Source: Whitmania pigra
Taxonomy: Eukaryota; Annelida; Clitellata; Hirudinida; Haemopidae
DNA length: 64,000 bases
Reading direction: 5' to 3'
Assembly (NCBI GenBank): GCA_021613335.1
Contig: JAJTWR010000044.1
Location: 597,001 to 661,000 of the forward strand
The notes beneath the pieces are model-generated. The model was not told the origin of the DNA and ran no database searches. It saw only the letters and a program-made list of their open reading frames with translations. The translations under genes were made by a program, and so were the position numbers. Of the stretch, positions 52,751 through 64,000 are shown in pieces (the stretch's first letter is position 1; every line of letters starts with the position of its first letter).

Positions 52751-55430
52751 TAAAACGCCATGTGCATAGCGCCTTGTATATTCGTTGTCCAATGAAGCCC
52801 TGAAGAGATGGGTCTTCAGGTGACGCTTGAAGAACTCCAGGGATGGCTAGGATATGATGGTGAGAAGGAGTCTGTTCCAGACAGCTAGAGAAGCGTACGA
52901 AAAGCCTCTATTTGGAAGGGATAATCTATGTATCGGTTGGTGAAGTTGAGCGGCTGACGATGAGTGAAGACCAGGTGTTTTGGCGGCGATGTAGTAGGTG
53001 ATGGAGATAAGATGGGGTGGATGTTGCTAGAGTGTGATATGTTATGAGGGCAAATTTGATACGACTATGGATCGGCAACCAGTGTAATTTCTTCAGACAG
53101 TCCGTGCTATTGTGGGTAGGGTTGAGGAGAACAAGCTTGTCAAGCTTGTTTTGGACGCGTTGCAAGGATTGAATTAAAGAAGCAGATATGCCATAAAAAA
53201 GAGTTACTATTAAAATAGTTTAGGCGAAAGAAAACAAGGAAGCGACCAAGGGCAGAAATTATATCAACGGAAATAAGCGGACGGATATGCCGGATCGCCC
53301 AGATGAGATGATTGCAGGATTTGATAATAGAAGCGGAATGTTCTTTAAAGGTGAGGTGTGAATCAAAAATAAAAGGAGCTTGAGAGTAGTAGAGGAAGGA
53401 AGGAGGGTGCCAGCGATGCTTATAGAAAAAGGAGGCAACAGAGTTTTCAGGCGAGCGGGTGTCCCAATAAACATAATTTCGGATTTCTGAGGATTCAGTT
53501 GGAGAAAGTTAACGAGATGCCAATCGTTGATGGCATCCGTGCACTTCCGTAGATTTTCAAGTTGATATGATATACTATGGCTGGAGAGGATAGAGAAAAG
53601 ACTTGTGTCATCTGCGTATTGATGGAAGGATATATTGAAGTTAAGAATAATGTTAGATAAAGATGAAGTATAGGTTGTAAAAAGCAAGGTCCCTTGAGGA
53701 ATATCGGAAAGTAGTTCAACTGGAGGGGAGGAGTGATCACCGAGTTTAACATATTGGGTTCTGTTGGAAAGGTAAGATTGTAGCCAGGAGAGTGCAAGGC
53801 CATCAATTCCAAAGTTAGATTGAAGTCTCAATTGCCCTTGCCAAAGATGTCTGTGAGATTGTTGAAGATGTGTGAAAGAGCCGTTTCTCTAGAGAAACCA
53901 GGTCGGCAGATTGGAGTGAGGAGAAATTAAAGGATGCTGTAATATGAGGGCAAATTTTGGACAGAATAAGTTTTTCAAGCAGTTTTTGACATAGTAGAGA
54001 GGATGGAGATAGGTCTGTAATTGGTAGGCGAGCTTGGATCGAAGCTTGGCTTTTTTAGAAGGGGAAGGACTTGGGCTCTCCTGAAGATGGACGGAAAAGT
54101 GCCAGTGCTGAAAGAAAGGTTTACTAGTTTAGAGAGGATTGGGGATAGAATTACAGAGTATCGAGAGGAGATGACTTGCTGGGCAGTGAACGAATAAGCT
54201 TGAGAACCTCTTCCGAATACACAGGTTTTAGGACTGATATTGGGATGCCTGAGAATTGCCTGGCTGGAAAAGATGAGATGGTTGATGAGGCGAGGGTGTT
54301 GGCGATTAATTTGTGGATTTTGGTAGATGTAAAAAAGTTTTAAAATTGACCAAGTTTGAGCCCTCATCATCGGTATAATATTGAAGAGGACGGCTGGGAA
54401 GCAGTTTGTGAAGAGATCGCCACATGGAACCGGGATTTATATCAGACTTGAGTTCTTCCTTGATGGAAGGAGGCCCTAGAGTTTAAGATGGCAATCTTGG
54501 CTGTTTCCTTGGCGGACATGTAGGGTTGCTTGGCGACGACATTGCGGTGAAAAAGATAGTAACGTTCCAAGCGCCGGTAGTCTTTCTTTACCTCGATTGC
54601 TTCATGAGAGAGCTGGTCCTTAGGCTGGTGACCAACTCGAATGGAAAACTTGCTGATTGGGACGTGTCTGTCGAGGAGCTCCTCTAGAGACTTGTGTGGC
54701 AAAGACGTCAGTGTCGAAATTGATGATTAGGAGTTCTTCAGAGACGCGAAGAAGGTCTTCCTCAAAAACGTCCCAGTTGATCCTTCTGAGGCTGCGGCGA
54801 TGAATGATACGGGTGGAGAGAGAGGTGTGTCAGTGAAGATATTGCAGGAGATGAGGTGATGATCAGAGTAGGTGACTTCATTTATTCCTATGCTTGAGAC
54901 CTTCGAATTCAGCATGAACAGGAGATTCGATGTTGGCGGACTTCAATTCATGACGGTGAATGACAGCTATGCTACCTCCGCGCTTATCATTTGAAGATCC
55001 ACGGTGTTGAAGCTGTCAGGAACGAGACTGTACATGATGCATCCAGGGGCATCGGGCGGTATCCAAGTTTTAGTCAAAACTAAGATGTCAAACGCCCCAT
55101 CGTGCATGCTATCTTTCATGAGGGCGGCCTTTGCCTTTTTGCCTTAGCCGGTCTTGAATTAAGTAGGTCCAGTTTCAAGTCGGCTTGGCGTCTACAGGCT
55201 TGGCTTAGAAGTTGCAACTTGAGGTGAGTTTTACAGCTAATTCGTCGAGAGCAATATTTTATGAGAAAATAACAATTTTCTCACCGCTCTGATGACTTTC
55301 AGACCTTCTATTGAGGGGGGGAAGAGACAGAAGTTCTTCTTGAGTATATGAAGTAAGAGCCATGTAGAAACCAGATTGATTCTTTGCTTAGCTTGACTAT
55401 GATCCAAGAGAACAGCGAAAACACACAAAA
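52751..55430 (-). mobile_element. Decayed CR1/L2-type LINE (copy 1)
   Basis: Minus-strand pieces in several frames: endonuclease end (DILVLTKTWIPPDAPG, then shifted RGGSIAVIHRH) at about 54940-55110; linker RRLERYYLFHRNVVAKQPYMSAKETAK at 54442-54702; RT parts YRPISILSTMSK (about 53980-54370) and QSYLSNRTQYV ... DIPQGTLLF ... FHQYADDTSLF (53259-53831), with the YADD catalytic motif; and the tail SLEFFKRHLKTHLFR (about 52755-52860). Frames break repeatedly, so it cannot encode a whole protein. Its 3' end touches the (AAT)n array. Confidence 0.88.
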
Positions 55431-55448
55431 AAAAGTGGTGTGTTTTTT

Positions 55449-55487
55449 TATGATTATACTATTTCTCGCTCGGCGAGTATAATCATA
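55449..55487. other. Inverted repeat (hairpin) upstream of LINE copy 1
   Basis: Perfect 12-base arms tatgattatact (55449-55460) and agtataatcata (55476-55487), loop 15 bases, which itself holds a CTCG/CGAG pair. Location is just past the LINE's probable 5' end. Confidence 0.8.
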
Positions 55488-55489
55488 GT

Positions 55490-56490
55490 GTATTCAGGCA
55501 TCGTCCAATAACAGCAGCCAATCATTGTTTCGAATTATACATAAACATTCTTACAATCGTACTGGATATTATATTAGTATAAATGTAATAATTACCATTC
55601 AACATTTTTTCGCTATCAACAGAAACAGAGCAGAAGAATAATGAGTATTAAATGATCTGAAACAATTAGTTGCTACATCACTTGTAACACGAGAGCAACA
55701 CATACCAATCATTCGACTCGAGATTAATGGAAATTGGATTGATAAATTGATTTAATCAGAGGCATATTTTAAATGTTGCATGAGAATCAAGATGCTACGT
55801 TGAGCTTTCTTTTCAAAAATATTTGAGAAACCAAACGAGTTTTCTTCACTTTTTAAATATTTGTATGGCTTATTTTGGCATTAATAAACGAGCTGCAAAT
55901 GATATTATTGTCGCTACGACAACGGGGCATCATTTAAGTATGGATGTCAATGAATAATGAGATGCATAATGATAAATTATGCAACAGGATGAACAAGTGA
56001 ATACCGCCTGAGGGCAAGTTTCATAATTAATTAATAATCCTATTAGTACTATTACAAATTATAATGAGCCCATGATATTTCCATGTTTGGAATTTCTGCC
56101 TATAGCTCTTCATTTTGGACGCCTGTGAAGTTTGAGCATCAAATTTCAGATGATCCTCACGGCCATATGAATCACATTATCTTCTTTCTAATCGATTATC
56201 CCACTCCTAATAGACGGTTTTGATGTCTCATCATTTCCATTTACACCGAAGATAATCTCTTCAGGTTATCGTAATCCGCGTACCTTTAATTCAGTCAGAC
56301 TCTGGACCAAAGTACAGAAAACGTGTCTTTCATTTCCTGATTCTGCCGGCCAAGACCGACCCAAGAAAGGATCTTTCGAGAGACTGGAATTCAGGGCAGC
56401 TTGAAAACCTGATGATCGAAAGGCCAAGAATGAGAATTGGGCGTCTCGAGCGATAGCGGACAACCCAAGTGCATCACTTCGTAGTGTGAG
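55490..56490. other. Intergenic, nothing recognised
   Basis: About 1 kb between LINE copy 1 and the USP promoter. No gene seen. Confidence 0.45.
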
Positions 56491-56495
56491 AGGCA

Positions 56496-56504
56496 TATAT
56501 AAAG
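56496..56504 (+). promoter_or_regulatory. TATA box of universal stress protein gene
   Basis: TATATAAAG at 56496-56504 with the ATG at 56596. A start site near 56530 would give a 5' UTR of about 65 bases. Confidence 0.7.
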
Positions 56505-56595
56505 GACCGAGCACGACTTCATTTCGCAAGTGGTTGACAGGAAGCTTCGGTGGTTCGGATATTGAGGAAGAGAATCGAATTGTGAGGCAGAAGTT

Positions 56596-60288
<3,693 letters not shown>

Positions 60289-60378
60289 ACGAAGGTTTTC
60301 ATGCGTGTGAACTCTTGAACGTTTTGAGAAATTATGTTGAAAATATTTTTAAACGACCAGTTGTGCTGACCGGAAGGT

Positions 60379-60384
60379 AATAAA
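60379..60384 (+). terminator. Poly(A) signal of universal stress protein gene
   Basis: AATAAA 91 bases after the stop at 60288, followed by an A-run. Confidence 0.65.
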
Positions 60385-60516
60385 AGTGTGCAAAAAAATA
60401 TTGCGCTTAATTTTGATGAGTTGTTTATGACTTAATCTCAAACAGTCGTCAGATCATTTTAAGCAGCTTTGAAAGATTGATCAAAGTATTGCCTCAATTG
60501 AAAGGTACTGAAAAAA

Positions 60517-60545
60517 ATAACAACAACAACAACAACAACAACAAC

Positions 60546-60579
<34 letters not shown>

Positions 60580-60590
60580 GTAATAATAAA
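60517..60590 (+). repeat. (AAC)n/(TAA)n array at LINE copy 2 end
   Basis: Runs of aac then taa units of about 75 bases directly before the LINE copy 2 sequence at 60601. Confidence 0.93.
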
Positions 60591-60600
60591 TCTTACGAAG

Positions 60601-61620
60601 GTTGACAGTAGGAGAAGAAACCTCTCTTTGCGAGTGATGACCTATTTACTGGTTGATGAAGATGAAGGGTAGAACTAGCTTGGCAAGCTTGTTTTGGACA
60701 CGTTGTAAGGAATGAATTAATGAAGCAGATGTGCCGTCATAAAGAAGGGAATTGCAATAGTCTGGAGAGAGAGGCTGCTACAAGGGCAAAAGATGTGTCG
60801 ACGGAAAGTGGCAGGCGGATATGCCGAGTTGCCCAGATGAGGTGATTGCAGGATTAGACGATGGAAGCAGAATGTTCTTTAGAAGTGAGGTGCGAATCAA
60901 AAATAACCAAGTACCGAGGACCTTGAGAGTAGTAGAGGAAGTAAGGAAGGTGCCAACGACGTTTACGGAAAGAAGAGGCAACAGAGTTTTGGTGTGAGCG
61001 GGTTTGCCAATGAACATAATTTTAGATTTAGTTGAAGAGAAATAGTGAGGTGTCAATAATTTATGCCATCCGTGAACTTCCGCGGATTTCCAAGTTGATC
61101 TGAGATGCTATGACTGGAGAGGATAAAGAAATGACTTGTGTCATCTGCTATTGAGAGAAGGATATGTTGAAGTTATGAATAATGTTGGACAATGGTGAAG
61201 TATAGGTTGTGAAAAGCAAAGGTCACCGGACAAAGTCTTGAGGAACACCGGCAAGTAGTTCAACTGGAGAGAAGTGATCACTGAGTCTGACATATTTCGT
61301 TCTGTTGGGGAAGGTAAGATTGCAAGGCCATCACAGTAAGACTGGAGTCTCTCCAACAATATCTGGTGGTTGATGGAATCAAAGGCAGCCTGCAATCTGC
61401 ATCTGTCACAGATGTCGAAGAGATGTTGAAGATGTGTGAAAGAGCTGTTTTTGTAGACATATCAGGTTTACAAGCAGATTGGAATGAAAAGAAGTTAGAG
61501 GATCCTGTGTTATGGCGGCGAATTCTGGACAGAATGAGTCTTTTAAGCAGTTTCGACATAGTAAAGAGGTCAGAGATAAGTCTATAAATATCAAAAGCAT
61601 TAGTACAAAGCACAACAATA
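60601..61620 (-). mobile_element. 5'-truncated LINE, same family as copy 1 (copy 2)
   Basis: Matches the RT C-terminal half of copy 1, for example aagcttgttttggacacgttgtaaggaatgaattaatgaagcagatgtgcc at about 60690 against 53140 on. Frames include KIMFIGKPAHTKTLLPLLS (60778-61056), HQILLERLQSYCDGLA (61141-61395) and MLCTNAFDIYRLISDLFTMS (61278-61613). Broken frames show decay. Both copies have the 3' end on the same side, next to trinucleotide arrays. Confidence 0.85.
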
Positions 61621-61624
61621 TTTT

Positions 61625-62220
61625 AAAATACGACTCGTAATATGTTTTCTAACTTTGTTCATAGAGCTTAATAGTAAATTGCATATACAGTTCATATTGA
61701 TAATAAAGTCGATGCGCCAGATTTACCCGGAGCCCCGATGCAATGTGATGGTGGGGGACTCTCTGGGATGCAGAAGCGAGTTCGGAGACAATGTCCAAAT
61801 GTGTCTGCCAAATGCTGATGGTCAGCTATTGTATCTCGGAAAGTTCGTTCTCATTTTGAAACTCATAAAAACAGACTTCGCACGTCGATGTGCTATGATC
61901 GATTGTTGTTTTATTTGATTGAAGTCCATTGCATTTGGATATGATCGGTTGCCTCACCTAGATCCGACATTACTCATGGCATTGACTTTGATGATCTAGT
62001 AACCGAATTAGCACGGAAAGCTTAACGGGGGCAAAAATTGTAATTTTCTCGACACGAATTAGTCTTCTAAAATGTCACAAAAATGACTCTATTGAAATGT
62101 ATTCACACCTACCAACGGTTGATTTTTAAGGGGCACAGAACCATAGCACTCCCCGTGATTTAAAAAATATAAGAAAAAATTAATTAAATAAATTTTATTG
62201 AAAAATTTAATTTGATTTCA
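61625..62220. other. Intergenic, no gene supported
   Basis: A frame at 61655-61918 and an alternative frame (LSGMQKRVRRQC at about 61745-61780) look superficially protein-like but I cannot support either as a gene (see rejected list). Confidence 0.35.
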
Positions 62221-62222
62221 TT

Positions 62223-62310
62223 GAAATAAGGAAATCAAATAGCTATTCATAAGGAAATCAAATAGCATATTTAGATTTTGTGATCGCTTATTAATCATAA
62301 GGAAATCAAA
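62223..62310 (+). repeat. Short tandem repeat ataaggaaatcaaata
   Basis: Three to four copies of a aggaaatcaaat-type unit, irregularly spaced, in front of the LINE tail. Confidence 0.7.
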
Positions 62311-62399
62311 TGATTTATTTATTTATCAAAACAAATTACACGGTTACAGGTGTTTGCGAAAACAGAATGCATCGATAACAAGGTTAAGTGATCACTTAT

Positions 62400-62870
62400 T
62401 TATGCGGTGAATATTTAGGTCAATGAGTGAAAGGCAGGAAGCGAGATAATCTTGTGGAGTTAATGATGTCGAGGGGTTGGGAGTTCCAAGGTTTGAAGAA
62501 TCGCTTGACAAAGAAGTGTTGCCTGTGCTTGGTGGAACATTTTTCTTGGCGGAGCCAAGGAGATGACCACGAGTTCTGGAAGAAAGAAACGAAGGGAATT
62601 CAGGAATTGTGTACTGAACAAGACCGTGAACTATTTTGTAGCATAGGTATAGGTCACTGGCAAACCGTCGATGTTCGTGAGTCTGAAGTCCTACTAGCTG
62701 CAATCTGGTATGGTAAGGCTCTGAATCCGGAAATGGCTCTTGTAAAATATTTTTGGACGCGTTCGATTTTCAGTACGAGCTTCCTGCTATGTGGGTTCCA
62801 TATTGGGGAACCATTGGGCTCCATATTTGAGGGTTGGTCGGACGTAGGTGCAATGTGCTCCGGTTAGAAT
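62400..62870 (-). mobile_element. C-terminal tail of another LINE reverse transcriptase
   Basis: Minus strand reads NPHSRKLVLKIERVQKYFTR, then (next frame) HRRFASDLYLCYKIVHGLV and HFFVKRFFKPWNSQPLDIIN ... stop near 62420, the standard closing segment of RT ORFs (V-Q-R-x-F-T-R, R-R-x-x-x-D-L, W-N-S-L-P). Frame breaks between pieces show it is dead. It differs from copies 1 and 2. Confidence 0.8.
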
Positions 62871-64000
62871 TTTGTAATCTCTTGTGTGAAACATTTAAGG
62901 GGTAGTTACAACCTCACGAATACTTTGTAAAACATGAAAGACTTTTTTTTGCGTCTAGTCCAAAGTTAGGGGTGGCGTTGCCCCTGCCTACCTCTCCCCC
63001 CTCCCTGCATGGCAACATACCCACAATTTAACAGAAACACTGGCTAGAAAAATAATTTACATCTCAAAACTGAATATGAGCAGTCATAAAATATTAAAAC
63101 ATGACAACTCTTCTTGAGAGATTTATAGATTAAAGATTCAGTTATTGTTACTAGTTATTATTTTTATAATTAAAACTTTGCAAATTGATTAGGATAATTT
63201 ATGTTATTATTTTAAAAGGCTTTGCTTTGAAATATTAATAATAATCATTTTAATCTTTAAAAATGTTTTGGCCAAATTCTACCCTTTTAAACTCATTCAA
63301 ATCAATGATCAGTTTACTAAGTTAACAAGTTATTTAACGACAGCTACCAAGCAAAACAATACAAAAGTAACTGATAGAATATTTTTTCTAATATTCATTA
63401 AATTTGCTAATTAGCCGATTTTGTGAGTACCTTATGTATCTAGGTAGAATGTCAAGGTACTTTTTAATCGATCCACCATTTATATAACGCCCCTACTCGA
63501 GGGCGCTCCATGGTTGGGTTGTGATTACTTCACGTTACGATTGCTGCCATTACCGCCTCGTACAGGTACGCAACCCAAACAGCCAACCTGCAGGTCGAAA
63601 ATAATAGATTCCTCAAGAATCTATGTTAAGCAATCATTAGGATTGAAAAATTTTCGAGACCAGCACATGAACGTTTAAAGCGAAGCGCGAGAGATTAACC
63701 TAGATGGAGGGCCCACAAACCTACTTCTTCTACCAATCTCATAACGTAATACTAAAACAAAAAAGGTTTTTAAGGATTTTACTCAAACAGGCATTCAGTT
63801 AAGTGAATAAATTTCAAGAAATAAATATTTTAAGCTATCGAATAGAAAGGCATGTTTGTAAATTAAAGTAATCTGCAACCAATTAAAAAACTGGATTCTA
63901 TCAAATATAACTTACAATAATACTGCAAGCAGTAGCTGGCTAAAGTCCCAAGACCGTCTTTAGATAAAAACCTAGTTTTTGTTTTTTGTTTGCTGACTTT
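62871..64000. other. Intergenic to right edge
   Basis: AT-rich sequence. The dispersed TATA-GCGC repeat (copy 2) lies at 63468-63600. No gene seen. Confidence 0.4.
63468..63600. repeat. Dispersed repeat with TATA-GCGC core (copy 2)
   Basis: ccatttatataacgcccctactcgagggcgctcc then ttacgattgctgcc: shares the core and spacing of copy 1 near 26450. Limits not defined. Confidence 0.55.

Noticed and set aside
56300..56480. Heat-shock elements upstream of the USP gene
   Set aside because: TTC/GAA pieces occur, but no run of three correctly spaced nGAAn units is present.
61655..61918. Wnt-like or other coding exon (LSGMQKRVRRQC reading, or CNVMVGDSLGC reading)
   Set aside because: The Cys spacing does not match the Wnt pattern, a stop follows soon, and no companion exon or strong splice site was seen. 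A protein search of both frames would be decisive.

Overview
The window is animal nuclear DNA. It is AT-rich, its genes are split into many small exons with short introns and mostly GT-AG junctions, and it carries LINE-type and R2-type retrotransposons plus long trinucleotide microsatellites. The gene set (laminin alpha, SRPK, sds22, a p63/p73-type p53 protein with a SAM domain, a CLC channel, DIS3L2, a universal stress protein and an allatostatin-C-like neuropeptide precursor) fits a bilaterian invertebrate. A lophotrochozoan such as an annelid or mollusc is my best guess from the peptide and repeat content, but the species cannot be fixed from the sequence.

Layout. 46-3253 (-): SRPK-family kinase, 3' end off the left edge. 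4171-21442 (+): a complete laminin alpha gene of the alpha-3/5 (Drosophila LanA) type, from LN domain to LG5. 22.4-22.8 kb: fragment of a CR1/L2-like LINE. 23074-24684 (+): complete sds22 (PPP1R7), 324 residues. 24.7-29 kb: gene-poor, with minisatellites and a dispersed repeat. About 29.0-32.86 kb (+): p53/p63/p73 family gene with DNA-binding, tetramerization and SAM regions. 34534-37593 (-): R2-like retrotransposon whose single long ORF carries one in-frame amber stop. 38.05-38.72 kb: decayed duplicate of the 3' half of the p53-family gene. 39844-42040 (+): allatostatin-C-like precursor. 42181-47581 (-): ClC-1/ClC-2-type chloride channel, convergent with the peptide gene. 48514-52273 (-): DIS3L2 exoribonuclease. 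52.4-55.4 kb: (AAT)n array abutting the 3' end of a decayed LINE. 56596-60288 (+): universal stress protein with a giant (TCA)n array in intron 2. 60.5-61.6 kb: a second 5'-truncated copy of the same LINE, again next to a TAA array. 62.4-62.9 kb: tail of a different LINE. The rest is intergenic.

The genes do not form one pathway; this is ordinary metazoan gene order with unrelated neighbours. The points most worth a second look are the p53-family locus with its broken tandem copy and the R2-like element between them, the AstC-like peptide ending in Trp, two altered signature motifs in the CLC channel, GC-AG introns in two genes, and the paired LINE/TAA-array junctions. I did not find an unequivocally new multi-gene system. 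Exon boundaries were placed by hand from splice sites, reading phase and family alignment from memory, so single boundaries may be off.
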